A DNA stretch of 35,850 nt, taken from the NCBI GenBank assembly GCA_027449125.1, contig DAIDME010000108.1, positions 1-35,850 on the forward strand. Reading direction: 5' to 3'. Positions 22,862 through 31,125 of the stretch are shown piece after piece. The first letter of the stretch is position 1. The number at the start of each line of letters is the position of its first letter. The DNA is from Solirubrobacterales bacterium (GTDB lineage Bacteria; Actinomycetota; Thermoleophilia; Solirubrobacterales; Solirubrobacteraceae). The position numbers were made by a program, and so were the translations under genes. The notes below the pieces were generated by a model, which was given only the letters and a program-made list of their open reading frames with translations, was not told where the DNA came from and searched no databases.

Positions 22862-24052
22862 TCACGTCGCCGTGGTCGCGCCGGGGCGGGGCTCCAGCAC
22901 GTGGCGGTCCTGCGAGGCGATCAGGCCGGCGCCGAGCACCGCCACCAGCGACAGCAGCAGCAGCGCCACCGGCAGCGTCCAGCTGCCGGTGGCGGCGTGC
23001 AGGGCGCCCATCGCGAATGGGCCGGCGGAGGCGATCAGGTAGCCGACGCTCTGCGCCATGGTCGAGAGCTGGGCGGCGTGGTGGCTGTCCGGCGCGCGGG
23101 CGACGATGTAACCGAGCGCGAGCGCCAGCTGCGCTCCCTGCCCGACGCCGAACAGCAGACACCAGAGGTCGAGCAGCGGTCCGGGGTAGAGCAGCAGGCC
23201 GCCGTAGCCGACCGCGCAGGCCGTGACCGTGAGACCCACCGCCGTCGCCCCGCGCGCGACCCGCCGCTCGAACCATGGCGCCGCGAGTGCCCCGAACATG
23301 CCGGCGAAGCTCGCCAGCGACAGCAGCAGCCCGGCGTGTGTGGCGGACAGACCATGCGACCGGGCGATCGTCGGCAGCCAGCTCAGGGTCCCGTAGAAGC
23401 CGAAGGACTGCGCGCCCATGAAGATGGTCACGCACCACGCCAGAGGGCTGCGCCACAGCGCGCGGATCGGGGCGCCGTGGTCGCTGGCGGTGGCACCGGA
23501 CTCCGCCCGCACGCGCGGTGCCCACAGCAGCAGGGCGATCACGGCCGGCAGCGCCCACAGCGCTATCGCGCTCCGCCAGCGCAAGCCTGTCAGGTGCTCG
23601 AGCGGCACGGTCAGTCCGCCCGAGATCGCCGCGCCTCCCGAGATGGCCACCGAGTAGAGCGCCGTCATCAGCACCCGGTGGCTGTGGAAGTCGCGCTTGA
23701 TCAGCGCTGGAACCAGGACGTTGCCCACCGCGATCGCGCAGCCGAGCAGCACCGTTCCGGCGAACAGAGCTGTCAGCGTCGGCGCCAGGCGGACCAGGCA
23801 GCCGGCCGTAACCAGCGCGAGCACGAGGGTCAGCGCCGGGCCCATGCTCAAGCGCCGGATCAGCCGCGGTGCGGCAAACGCCGCCAGCCCGAAGCAGAGC
23901 ACGGGCACGCCGGTCAGAAGCCCGGCACCCGTCGAGCCCAGCCCGGTTCCCGCGCGGATCTGGCCGAGCACCGGCGGTACCGCCGCGATCGCGAGGCGCA
24001 GGTTCAGCGCCGCGATCAGCAGGGCCGCAGCGAGCGCCTGTCGGCTACGCAT
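22862..24052 (-). CDS. MFS transporter, CynX/NimT family
   Basis: 396 residues with twelve predicted helices. ALLIAALNLRLAIAAVPPVL at the N-terminus, VPVLCFGLAAFAAPRLIRR, AIAVGNVLVPALIKRDF (helix 4 to loop) and AQSFGFYGTLSWLPTIARSH, with LLLSLASFAGMFGALAAP following, are typical of the CynX/NimT group (cyanate and nitroimidazole transport relatives). It probably exports or imports a small anion or drug; the substrate is not predictable. The start is 9 bp downstream of the TetR stop on the same strand, so it is probably controlled by that regulator. It ends at the hairpin at 22824-22849. Confidence 0.88.
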   Translation of the reverse strand: MRSRQALAAALLIAALNLRLAIAAVPPVLGQIRAGTGLGSTGAGLLTGVPVLCFGLAAFAAPRLIRRLSMGPALTLVLALVTAGCLVRLAPTLTALFAGTVLLGCAIAVGNVLVPALIKRDFHSHRVLMTALYSVAISGGAAISGGLTVPLEHLTGLRWRSAIALWALPAVIALLLWAPRVRAESGATASDHGAPIRALWRSPLAWCVTIFMGAQSFGFYGTLSWLPTIARSHGLSATHAGLLLSLASFAGMFGALAAPWFERRVARGATAVGLTVTACAVGYGGLLLYPGPLLDLWCLLFGVGQGAQLALALGYIVARAPDSHHAAQLSTMAQSVGYLIASAGPFAMGALHAATGSWTLPVALLLLSLVAVLGAGLIASQDRHVLEPRPGATTAT

Positions 24053-24060
24053 GCACGGCG

Positions 24061-24654
24061 CTACCCGGCCTGCACGTCACCAGCTTGCCGTCCGCGTATC
24101 CACTGGCAGGCGGCCTCCAGGTCGGGATTGCCGATCGCGGCCTGCACGCTCAGCCACATGCCATGACTGAGAAACTCGCTGACCTCGTCCGCGCTCGAGC
24201 CGGTGAGCTCGCCGATCTGCGCCGCGAGCCGCTCGTACATTGCGCGGACGTGCGCGCGGATCGTCTCGTCGTCGCAGGCGGCGTAGGCCTGCAGCTGGAA
24301 CATCAGCTTGGGACGGCTGGTGGCCAGTGTCTCGATGTAGCGCTCGCCGAGTGAGCGCATCAGCTCCTCGCGCGAGCCGCCGCCGATGCGTGTGAACTCA
24401 GCGGCACGCTCGGCGAAGAGGTCCATGACCAGCTGGAAGCCCTGCTCGACCGCGGCGATGAACAGGTCCCGCTTGGTCGAAAACAGGCTGAAGACGTATG
24501 GCTGCGCAACGCCGACGCGGCTCGCGATGCGCTCGACCGGCGTGCCGTGCAGCCCACCCAGGGCGAACTCCTCGATCGCGGCCGCGATCAGCGCGTCCCG
24601 GCGCTGCGCCGCCGGGACGCGCCGGCGAGATTGCCTGGAGGAGGTGGTGCTCAC
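24061..24654 (-). CDS. TetR family repressor (first gene of the CynX-type transporter operon)
   Basis: 197 residues. The N-terminal helix-turn-helix has RRDALIAAAIEEFALGGLHG, then VERIASRVGVAQPYVFSLFS and TKRDLFIAAVEQGF, the TetR_N signature. The C-terminal ligand and dimer domain (from about residue 75: SREELMRSLGERYIETLATS) is of the kind found with many efflux pumps. It is transcribed ahead of the CynX/NimT-type MFS gene, suggesting that it controls that transporter. Its 5' end faces dnaE2 across 70 bp that also contain the LexA box; whether LexA also affects this promoter is open. Confidence 0.9.
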   Translation of the reverse strand: MSTTSSRQSRRRVPAAQRRDALIAAAIEEFALGGLHGTPVERIASRVGVAQPYVFSLFSTKRDLFIAAVEQGFQLVMDLFAERAAEFTRIGGGSREELMRSLGERYIETLATSRPKLMFQLQAYAACDDETIRAHVRAMYERLAAQIGELTGSSADEVSEFLSHGMWLSVQAAIGNPDLEAACQWIRGRQAGDVQAG

Positions 24655-24709
24655 ACCCCGATCCTACGCCGTGGGGCAGCCGGCGGCTTGCCAGCGCGGG
24701 TCACCGATG

Positions 24710-24723
24710 CGAACATGTGTTCG
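24710..24723. promoter_or_regulatory. LexA (SOS) box before dnaE2
   Basis: CGAACATGTGTTCG fits CGAAC-N4-GTTCG exactly. It ends one base before the dnaE2 ATG (24725), the same arrangement as at imuB. Confidence 0.9.
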
Positions 24724-24724
24724 T

Positions 24725-27700
24725 ATGTACGTGGAGCTGCACGCCCACTCGGCCTACTCGTTCCTGGACGGTGCCTCGCTGCCCGAGGAGCTCGTGATCG
24801 CTGCGCACGAGCTGGGCCATGAGGCCCTCGCGCTGACCGACCACAACACGGTCTCGGGCTCGATGGAGTTTGCTCAGAGCGCCGCCGCGCTTGGCTTGCG
24901 GGCGTTGCACGGGGCTGAGGTCGATCTCGCGGATGGCCGTCACCTGACGCTTCTGGTGCGCGACGCGCGTGGCTGGTCGAACCTCTGCCGGCTGCTCACG
25001 CGCGCACACCGCGACACCCGCGAGCGCCCAGGCGAGCTCGGCCGGCCGCAGGTGACGGTTGACGACGTGCTCGCTCACGCAGAGGGTCTCGTCTGCCTCA
25101 GCGGCTGCCACGCGCACGGTGTGCAGGACGAGGCGACGCTTGTGCGCCTGCGCGATGGCTTCGGCACCGATCGGCTGCGGGTCGAGCTGCAGCGCCCCTA
25201 CCTGGAGGGCGACCGTGCCCGCAACCGCCGGCTCACGAGCCTCGCCCGGCGGCTTGAGCTTCGCTGCGTGGCCACCGGTGACGTGCACGCCCACGCGCGG
25301 GCACGGGCGCCCCTGCAGGACGCGCTCGTGGCGTTGCGCCTGCGCTCCACGCTCGACGCCACAGAGCCCGACCGGAGGGGCAACTGGAGCCACGTGCTGG
25401 CCCCGCCGGCGGCGATGGCAAGGCGCTTTGACGAGTACCCGCAGGCGGTTTCAGAGAGCGCCCGGCTGGCCGAGACGCTTCAGTTCGACCTCACCAGTGA
25501 GCTGCGCTACAGCTATCCGGGCGCCGAGGATCAGGGCAAGCTGCGCGAGCTGCGAGCGCTCTGTGACGCCCGCCTGCGCGAGCGCTACGACAGTGGGCCG
25601 CAGGCGCTGCGCGAGGTGGCCGCCGCGCGCCTCGAGACGGAGCTTCGGCTGATCGACGGGCTGGGCCTGGCGGGCTTCTTCGTGCTGCACCACGAACTGC
25701 TGGAACTCGCGCGCGAAGTTGCCGTGGAGGTCCGCGGACGGGGCGGCGCGTCTCAGGACTCTCCGCGCTCGGTGCTGCCACCCGGACGTGGGCGCGGTTC
25801 GAGCGTCTCCTCGATCGTCTGCTACCTGACCGGGCTCTCACACGTGGACCCGATCGCCAACAGGCTGGCGATCGGGCGCTTCCTGAGCGAGGACCTGAAG
25901 GCGCTGCCCGACATCGACCTGGATTTCCCGCGCGACATCCGTGAGGTGCTGATCCCGCGCGTCTCAGAGCGCTTCGGCTCCGACCGCGCGGCGCTGGTGG
26001 CGGCCTTCCCGACCTACCGCGCGCGCGGCGCTATCCGCGAGCTGGGCAAGGTGCTGGGGCTGCCGGCGGCGGAGATCGAGCGGGTGGCTCGCGGCAGCGA
26101 GGGTTGGGACGCGCGTGAGGTGGCCCGCGACATCGAGACCGCCAGCGGCGGCGCGCCGCTCACGGGTCGCTGGGCCTGGCTGGCGCGGCTGGCGGCGCAG
26201 GCGCACGGGCTGCCCAGGCACCTGAGCCAGCACTCCGGTGGGATGATCATCGCCACACGGCCGCTCATCGACTGCTGCCCCGTCGTGCCGTCGGCGATGC
26301 CGGGCCGCTACATCGCGCAGTGGGACAAGGACTCGTGCGCGGACGCGGGCTTCCTGAAGATCGACCTGCTGGGGCTGGGGATGCTCTCGGCCGTGGAGCG
26401 CTGCGTCGAGCTGATCGCCCACACGCGCGGCGAGCGCGTCGACCTGAGCCGCATCCCGCACGATGACCCCGCCACATATGAGGCGATCCAGAGCGCGCAG
26501 ACCACCGGTGTCTTCCAGATCGAGAGCCGCGCGCAGATGCAGTCGCTTCTGCGCACCCGCCCGGAGAGCCTCACCGACATCGCGATCCAGGTCGCGATCG
26601 TGCGGCCCGGGCCGATCCAGGGCGGGGCCGTCAACCCCTACATCGAGCGGCGCCAGCGGCTGCGCTCGGACCCCGGCCACCAGATCCCCTACGAGCACCC
26701 GTCGCTCGAGCCGGCGCTGCGCGAGACGCTCGGGGCGATCATCTTCCAGGACCAGGTGCTGGAGGTGGCGGCCGCCTTTGCCGGCTTCCGGCCCGGGGAG
26801 GCCGAGGACCTGCGCCGGGCGATGAGCCGCAAGCGCTCGCAGGCGGCGATCGAATCCCACCACCGGCGCTTCATCGATGGTGCGATGCGCCTGCACGGCG
26901 TCGACGCCGAGCTGGCCGAGCGCGTCTTTGCCAAGGTCAGGGGCTTCTCCGGCTTCGGCTTCCCCAAGTCGCACGCGGCCGCATTCGGCCTGCTGGCCTA
27001 CCAATCGGCCTGGTTGCGCGTGCACTACGGGCCGGAGTTCCTCTGCGCGCTGCTCAACGAGCAGCCGATGGGCTTCTACCCGCCCGACGCGCTCGTGCAC
27101 GAGGCACAGCGACGCGGGATCGAGGTGATCGCCCCCGACGTGAACCGCTCGGGTGTCGAGTGCTCGCTGGACAGCGAGGGGCGGGTGCTGATCGGCCTCG
27201 GCTACATCCGTGGCGTGCGCCGCGGGGAGGTCGAGGCGCTGGTGTCAGAGCGTGAGCGCAGCGGACCGTTCACTGATCTGGCGCAGCTCGCCTCGCGCGC
27301 CGGTGCCGGCGCGCCCGCGCTCGACCTGCTGGCCTGGTCGGGCGCGTGTGACGGGATCGCCGCCGGTCGGCCGACCGCGGTGTCACCGCGCCGTCTCGCG
27401 CTCTGGCAGCTGGGCATAGCGGCCAAGGCACGCGGCGTCACCGGTGGCTCGAGGCAGCTTGCGCTACCGCTCGAGCTCCCGCCGGCGCCGGCGCTTGCGC
27501 CGCTCGAGGGCTGGGAGGCGCTGCTGGCCGATTACGGGACGCTGGGCATGAGCGCCGCCGCTCACCCGCTGGCCCTGCTGCGTCCACGGCTGCTCGAGGG
27601 CTTCGCGGACAGCCGCGCCCTGCTCGAGCTCGCTCACGGCACACGCGTGCGCGTGGGCGGGCTGGTGGTGGCGCGCCAGCGGCCCGGTACGGCCGCCGGG

Positions 27701-27976
27701 GTGGTGTTCGTGCTGCTCGAGGACGAGTTCGGCGTGATCAACCTGGTCGTGCCGCCCGCTGTCTACGAGCGCCACCGCCTGGTGGCACGCACCGAGCCGC
27801 TGCTGGCCGTTGCGGGCCGGCTCGAGCGCTACGCCAGGGGGGGCGGCGCGACCAACGTGCTGGCCGACAGGATCTGGGCGCTCGATGCCCGGGAGCGCGG
27901 TCAGGAAGCCGACCTCGATGGATTCCGCGCGGTCGCGCCCGCGGTGATGAGCTTCGCGTCGGGGCGCAGGCGCTGA
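24725..27976 (+). CDS. dnaE2: Error-prone DNA polymerase III alpha subunit DnaE2
   Basis: 1083 residues, the usual DnaE2 length. The PHP domain starts at once (MYVELHAHSAYSFLDGASLP, LTDHNTVSGSMEF). The Pol III alpha palm has GRGSSVSSIVCYLTGLSHVD and the catalytic PDIDLDFPRD around Asp396/Asp398, followed by fingers (HLSQHSGGMIIATRPLIDC, QWDKDSCADAGFLKIDLLGL, TGVFQIESRAQMQSLLR, IVRPGPIQGGAVNPYI, FPKSHAAAFGLLAYQSAWLR), a helix-hairpin-helix region and a C-terminal OB fold (THGTRVRVGGLVVARQRPG-like, FVLLEDEFGVINLVVPP). DnaE2 with ImuB carries out damage-induced mutagenic translesion synthesis. The frame is open further upstream, but ATG 24725 gives the family start, and the LexA box lies one base before it, so the mRNA is probably leaderless or nearly so. 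Confidence 0.95.
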   Translation: MYVELHAHSAYSFLDGASLPEELVIAAHELGHEALALTDHNTVSGSMEFAQSAAALGLRALHGAEVDLADGRHLTLLVRDARGWSNLCRLLTRAHRDTRERPGELGRPQVTVDDVLAHAEGLVCLSGCHAHGVQDEATLVRLRDGFGTDRLRVELQRPYLEGDRARNRRLTSLARRLELRCVATGDVHAHARARAPLQDALVALRLRSTLDATEPDRRGNWSHVLAPPAAMARRFDEYPQAVSESARLAETLQFDLTSELRYSYPGAEDQGKLRELRALCDARLRERYDSGPQALREVAAARLETELRLIDGLGLAGFFVLHHELLELAREVAVEVRGRGGASQDSPRSVLPPGRGRGSSVSSIVCYLTGLSHVDPIANRLAIGRFLSEDLKALPDIDLDFPRDIREVLIPRVSERFGSDRAALVAAFPTYRARGAIRELGKVLGLPAAEIERVARGSEGWDAREVARDIETASGGAPLTGRWAWLARLAAQAHGLPRHLSQHSGGMIIATRPLIDCCPVVPSAMPGRYIAQWDKDSCADAGFLKIDLLGLGMLSAVERCVELIAHTRGERVDLSRIPHDDPATYEAIQSAQTTGVFQIESRAQMQSLLRTRPESLTDIAIQVAIVRPGPIQGGAVNPYIERRQRLRSDPGHQIPYEHPSLEPALRETLGAIIFQDQVLEVAAAFAGFRPGEAEDLRRAMSRKRSQAAIESHHRRFIDGAMRLHGVDAELAERVFAKVRGFSGFGFPKSHAAAFGLLAYQSAWLRVHYGPEFLCALLNEQPMGFYPPDALVHEAQRRGIEVIAPDVNRSGVECSLDSEGRVLIGLGYIRGVRRGEVEALVSERERSGPFTDLAQLASRAGAGAPALDLLAWSGACDGIAAGRPTAVSPRRLALWQLGIAAKARGVTGGSRQLALPLELPPAPALAPLEGWEALLADYGTLGMSAAAHPLALLRPRLLEGFADSRALLELAHGTRVRVGGLVVARQRPGTAAGVVFVLLEDEFGVINLVVPPAVYERHRLVARTEPLLAVAGRLERYARGGGATNVLADRIWALDARERGQEADLDGFRAVAPAVMSFASGRRR

Positions 27977-27994
27977 GCCGATGGCGCGATCGGC
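27977..27994 (+). terminator. Possible terminator hairpin after dnaE2
   Basis: GCCGAT-GGCGCG-ATCGGC, a perfect 6-bp stem directly after the dnaE2 stop codon. It is short and without a T-tract, so this is tentative. Confidence 0.35.
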
Positions 27995-28073
27995 GCTGCT
28001 CCCCGGGCGTGTGCCCGCGGGTGCCGAGGCTGGCGCGACATCGCGCTGGCGCGCACGGTAAGGTCCCGGGAAC

Positions 28074-28604
28074 ATGGCTGGCGAAATCATCCTCGTCGTT
28101 GTCTTCCTGCTGGTCGCCACGGCGATCCTCTACGGCGCGTCGAAGGGCAGCTTCAAGTTCATCGGCAGGGCGTTGGGGCGCAACGATCGCGCCAACTCGC
28201 GGCTGCTGACGACGACGCTCATCGTCGTGTACGTCGGTGTAGGCATCTTCGTGCCGGTGATCTTCACGCTCGGCAACCGCAACGGCTCCACAGCCTCGGC
28301 TGCCGGTGTCAAGCTGACCGCGGCGATGCAGGCCGGGCGCGAGCTGTTCGCCGAGCACTGCGCGATCTGTCACACGCTCGCGGCGGACAACGCCGTGGGC
28401 CAGATCGGCCCGAACCTCGACATCCTCAAGCCGTCCGAGGCCACGGTGATGCGCGCGATCACCTACGGCTGCCTGCAGAAGCCGGTATATGCCAACTCCG
28501 GCGAGACCTGCCTGGGCTACGGCACCATGCAGGCCGACATCGTCGAGGGCACGCAGGCCAAGGACATCGCCGAGTTCGTGGCGGCTGTGGCCGGCCACCG
28601 GTAG
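28074..28604 (+). CDS. Membrane-anchored c-type cytochrome
   Basis: 176 residues. Two N-terminal helices (about 5-20 and 46-66) anchor the protein, and a monohaem cytochrome c domain follows (GRELFAEHCAICHTLAADN; haem-binding Cys96, Cys99, His100). Met152 in CLGYGTMQADI is the probable sixth iron ligand, and KDIAEFVAAVAG is the usual last helix. Two extra cysteines, Cys133 and Cys146, flank the Met loop and could form a disulphide outside the cell. It is likely an electron carrier of the respiratory chain facing the outside. No oxidase or haem-lyase gene is adjacent. The stop is only 1 bp from the stop of the convergent TetR gene. Confidence 0.9.
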   Translation: MAGEIILVVVFLLVATAILYGASKGSFKFIGRALGRNDRANSRLLTTTLIVVYVGVGIFVPVIFTLGNRNGSTASAAGVKLTAAMQAGRELFAEHCAICHTLAADNAVGQIGPNLDILKPSEATVMRAITYGCLQKPVYANSGETCLGYGTMQADIVEGTQAKDIAEFVAAVAGHR

Positions 28605-28605
28605 C

Positions 28606-29304
28606 TCAGCCGCGGGCGGGGTCCGCCCTGACGGCGTGTCCGGCGCCGCGGTGCGTGCGGGACTTCATCTCCTGCTCGAGGCTCTGGCGCGCGACTCGCG
28701 ACGACGGAGCGCGCCCGGGCAGGCTGCCGCTGCCGCCGGTGGCCCGCAGCCCGTCGAGCAGCAGCTCCAGATAGCGGATGCGCAGCGCCTCCGGGTCGCT
28801 GCTCGGGATGTCGGTGACGGCGCAGAGCATCTGCAGGACCACGCCCAGGTCGCCGGGCTGGACCCCGGCGCGGACCACCCCGGTCCGCTGGCCGCGCTCG
28901 ATCAGCTCGCCGAGCAGCGGCTCCAGGCGCGCGTCGAGCTCGCTCAACCAGCGGTCGGCCACCCCCGGGGTGAGAATGTCGTGCAGTGAGCGCTTGGTGG
29001 TTATCAGCGCCAGCGTCTGTGCGAGGAAGTCCCGCATCCCCGCCTCGGCGTCCGGGTTGGCGGCCGCATCCGCCACGATGCTCGCGGCGCGGTCGATCTC
29101 CTCACGCACCACAGCCTCGAACAGCTCCTGCTTGTTGGCGAAGTGGCGGTAGGCGGTTGCCACGTTGAGGCCCGCCTCCGCGGCGACGTCGTCGAGCGTG
29201 ATGGTGAGGCCGCGGGTCGCGAGCAGCCGCTCCGCTGCCCCGAGCAGCGCCTGACGGTTACGCTGCGCGTCCGCCCGCATGCGCCTCGGTGTATCGCTGC
29301 TCAT
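28606..29304 (-). CDS. TetR family repressor (second gene of the drug-efflux operon)
   Basis: 232 residues. Helix-turn-helix: RNRQALLGAAERLLATRGLT, then ITLDDVAAEAGLNVATAYRH and FANKQELFEAVVREEIDRAA. It starts at the ATG of an ATGA overlap with the MFS stop, so the two are translationally coupled. The tail after residue 205 is Arg/Ser-rich and shows no motif. Two similar inverted repeats in front of the MFS gene (30822-30844 and 30847-30887) are the obvious candidate operators, making this an autoregulated efflux operon in which the repressor is made last. Confidence 0.92.
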   Translation of the reverse strand: MSSDTPRRMRADAQRNRQALLGAAERLLATRGLTITLDDVAAEAGLNVATAYRHFANKQELFEAVVREEIDRAASIVADAAANPDAEAGMRDFLAQTLALITTKRSLHDILTPGVADRWLSELDARLEPLLGELIERGQRTGVVRAGVQPGDLGVVLQMLCAVTDIPSSDPEALRIRYLELLLDGLRATGGSGSLPGRAPSSRVARQSLEQEMKSRTHRGAGHAVRADPARG

Positions 29305-30806
29305 GCATGGATCATGGCGGCTTCGAGCTCGGCGTTGGCGCCGAGGTCGACGACGCCGGGGCGCAGCATGATCGCGATCAGCGCCGCGGCCCCCACGAAG
29401 ATCCCCGCTGACACCGTGAACGCGACCACGTAGGAGTGGATCGCGGACAGCGCCGTGAGCTGGCTCGCCGAGTGCAGGCTGTGCGCGTGGGCGCCCGCGT
29501 AGGCAGCCGCCGCACCGGTGGCGATCGAGTTGAGGAGTGCGGTCCCGATCGAGCCGCCGATCTGCTGCGAGACGTTGACGGTCGCCGAGGCAACCCCGGA
29601 ATCGCCGCCCGCTACGCCGAGCGTCCCGAGGCTGAAGCAGGGCGCGAATACGAGCCCGAGCCCGACGGCCACCATCAAGAGCGCCGGCAGCACGGCCGTG
29701 GCGTAGGCGGAGTGCAGGCCGATGCCGCGCAGGTACAGCAGGCCGGCGGCCGCCACCAGCAGGCCGGCGGGTACCAGCAATCTCGGGCTGACCCGGTACA
29801 TCAGCACCGAGCTGGCCAGGCCGGCGGTCACCATCACCATGGCGGTCATGGGCAGGAAGGCAAAGCCGGTCGTCACGGGGCTGTAGCCAAGGACGGTCTC
29901 CATGTAGTAGGTGAGGAACAGGAAGACCCCGAACAGGCCGACCGAGGCCAGGAACATCGCCGCGTAGGCGCCGCCGCGGTTGCGGTCGAGGATCACCCGT
30001 GCCGGCAGCAGCGGGTGGGTGGCGCGGCGCTCGACCGCAAAGAACACCCCCAGCAGCAGGATGCCAGCCGTCAGGAAGCCGATCGTCTGCGGGTCGCTCC
30101 AGCCGGCGCTGCCGGCCTTGGTCGCCGCGTGGGCGAATCCGTAGACGATCGCGAACAGGCTGAGGCACGCGATCAGCGTCCCGCGCCGGTCGATCGGCTC
30201 GCGGTCCTCGGAGGAGTGCGCCGGCAGCAGGACGAGCCCTCCCACGACGGCCGCGACCGCGATCACGTCGTTGACGTACATCGTGTAGCGCCAGCTGAGG
30301 TACTGCGTCAGCACGCCGCCGAGCAGCAGCCCCACCGAGCTGCCTGCCGCGGCGATGCCGCCGTAGATCCCGAACGCCTTGCCACGCTCACCGGCGTGGG
30401 TGAAGCTGGTTGAAAGAAGCGACAGGGCCGCCGGGGCCAGCAGCGCTCCGAACGCGCCCTGGATCGTGCGCGCGGCCACCAGCATCGGGAAGTCCACGGA
30501 CGCACCGCCGACGGCGGACGCCGTGGCGAAGCCGATCACGCCGACCAGGAACAGGCGCTTGCGTCCGAAGACGTCGGCCAGGCGGCCGCCGAGCAGCAGC
30601 AGCGAGCCGAACGCCAGCGAGTAGGCGGTCACGACCCACTGCCGGGCGTCGTTGGAGAAGCCCAGTGCGTGCTGAGCGTGCGGCAGCGCGATGTTCACCA
30701 CCGTCGCGTCGAGCACAACCATCAGCTGAGCGAGCGCCAGCACCACGAGCACCCACCAGCGGCGTGCGTGAGCCTCGGCGCTCAGGCTCTGTACATCAGC
30801 GGTCAT
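29301..30806 (-). CDS. DHA2-family drug efflux MFS transporter
   Basis: 501 residues with fourteen predicted helices, the EmrB/QacA (DHA2) size. Helix 1 carries LAQLMVVLDATVVNIALP (the membrane Asp typical of the family), loop 2-3 has GRLADVFGRKRLFLVG (motif A), helix 5 GIYGGIAAAGSSVGLLLGGV with LSWRYTMYVN (motif C region), and late helices include GDSGVASATVNVSQQIGGSI. Proton-driven export of hydrophobic drugs is likely. A GAGGTGA ribosome-binding site precedes the ATG at a good distance. It is first in an operon with the TetR gene. Confidence 0.92.
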   Translation of the reverse strand: MTADVQSLSAEAHARRWWVLVVLALAQLMVVLDATVVNIALPHAQHALGFSNDARQWVVTAYSLAFGSLLLLGGRLADVFGRKRLFLVGVIGFATASAVGGASVDFPMLVAARTIQGAFGALLAPAALSLLSTSFTHAGERGKAFGIYGGIAAAGSSVGLLLGGVLTQYLSWRYTMYVNDVIAVAAVVGGLVLLPAHSSEDREPIDRRGTLIACLSLFAIVYGFAHAATKAGSAGWSDPQTIGFLTAGILLLGVFFAVERRATHPLLPARVILDRNRGGAYAAMFLASVGLFGVFLFLTYYMETVLGYSPVTTGFAFLPMTAMVMVTAGLASSVLMYRVSPRLLVPAGLLVAAAGLLYLRGIGLHSAYATAVLPALLMVAVGLGLVFAPCFSLGTLGVAGGDSGVASATVNVSQQIGGSIGTALLNSIATGAAAAYAGAHAHSLHSASQLTALSAIHSYVVAFTVSAGIFVGAAALIAIMLRPGVVDLGANAELEAAMIHA

Positions 30807-30821
30807 CTGTCACCTCACGTG

Positions 30822-30844
30822 AAACGCAGTCATTGTCTGCGCTT
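30822..30844. promoter_or_regulatory. Inverted-repeat operator 1 of the efflux operon
   Basis: AAACGCAG-TCATTGT-CTGCGCTT: 8-bp arms (one mismatch) around 7 bases, 16 bp upstream of the MFS start. Same core and spacing as operator 2, with centres 34 bp apart. Confidence 0.75.
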
Positions 30845-30846
30845 TA

Positions 30847-30887
30847 CCGTAGCACAAACGCAGATATTAACTGCGTTTGTGCTACGG
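30847..30887. promoter_or_regulatory. Inverted-repeat operator 2 of the efflux operon
   Basis: CCGTAGCACAAACGCAG and its exact reverse complement flank ATATTAA, giving perfect 17-bp arms. The inner part AAACGCAG-N7-CTGCGTTT repeats operator 1. It is too AT-rich in the middle and too far from any gene end for a terminator, and it sits where a TetR-type repressor would block the MFS promoter; it could also affect the opposite, riboswitch-carrying transcript. Confidence 0.8.
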
Positions 30888-30912
30888 AGTTGACGCGCGG
30901 GCGGTCGATCTC

Positions 30913-30954
30913 GCAAACTGCGAGCGTCGCAAATGCACGCAAACTGCATCCGTC
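30913..30954. repeat. Direct repeat between the operators and the riboswitch
   Basis: GCAAACTGCGAGCGTC (30913-30928) and GCAAACTGCATCCGTC (30939-30954) differ at two positions and are 26 bp apart start to start. They share a CTGC core with the operators but not the inverted arrangement. They may be sites for an activator of the downstream riboswitch transcript. Confidence 0.5.
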
Positions 30955-30979
30955 CGGAAGCCTTGTTAGGCTCACGCAG

Positions 30980-31125
30980 GTCAAATGCTGAATTCCCGCC
31001 TGGTCCGCCCCGTGAGGGCGGAGGGGAGCGGGGGGCCCAGGTTCATGGGGCGAATCGTGCTCAGGTGAGCACGTAGCGCCGCTCTTTCGGCGCGAGCCCG
31101 TCAGCTAACCCCGCAAGCGAAAAAT
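30980..31125 (+). promoter_or_regulatory. c-di-AMP riboswitch (ydaO/yuaA type)
   Basis: The conserved blocks of this class appear in order and spacing: TGCTGAATTCCCGCC near 30986, GGAGGGGAGCGGGGGGCCCA near 31020, GGGGCGAATC near 31048, a variable hairpin (GTGCTCAGGTGAGCAC), a second variable hairpin (GCGCCGCTCTTTCGGCGC) and the hallmark GAGCCCGTCAGCTAACC at 31094-31110, followed by CCGCAAGCG. Known members bind two c-di-AMP molecules and usually switch off genes for cell-wall hydrolases, potassium or osmolyte transport. Outer limits are approximate. It ends about 25 bases before the start of the 31150-31686 gene, which is the only gene it can control in cis. Confidence 0.92.

Noticed and set aside
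24386-24724. N-terminal extension of DnaE2
   Set aside because: This stretch is antisense to the TetR gene, and the PHP domain starts exactly at ATG 24725, right after the LexA box.
28606-30168. Single 520-codon frame covering the second TetR gene and part of the efflux gene region
   Set aside because: Only its last 232 codons from ATG 29304 encode a protein (TetR); the rest is the out-of-frame shadow of the MFS transporter gene.
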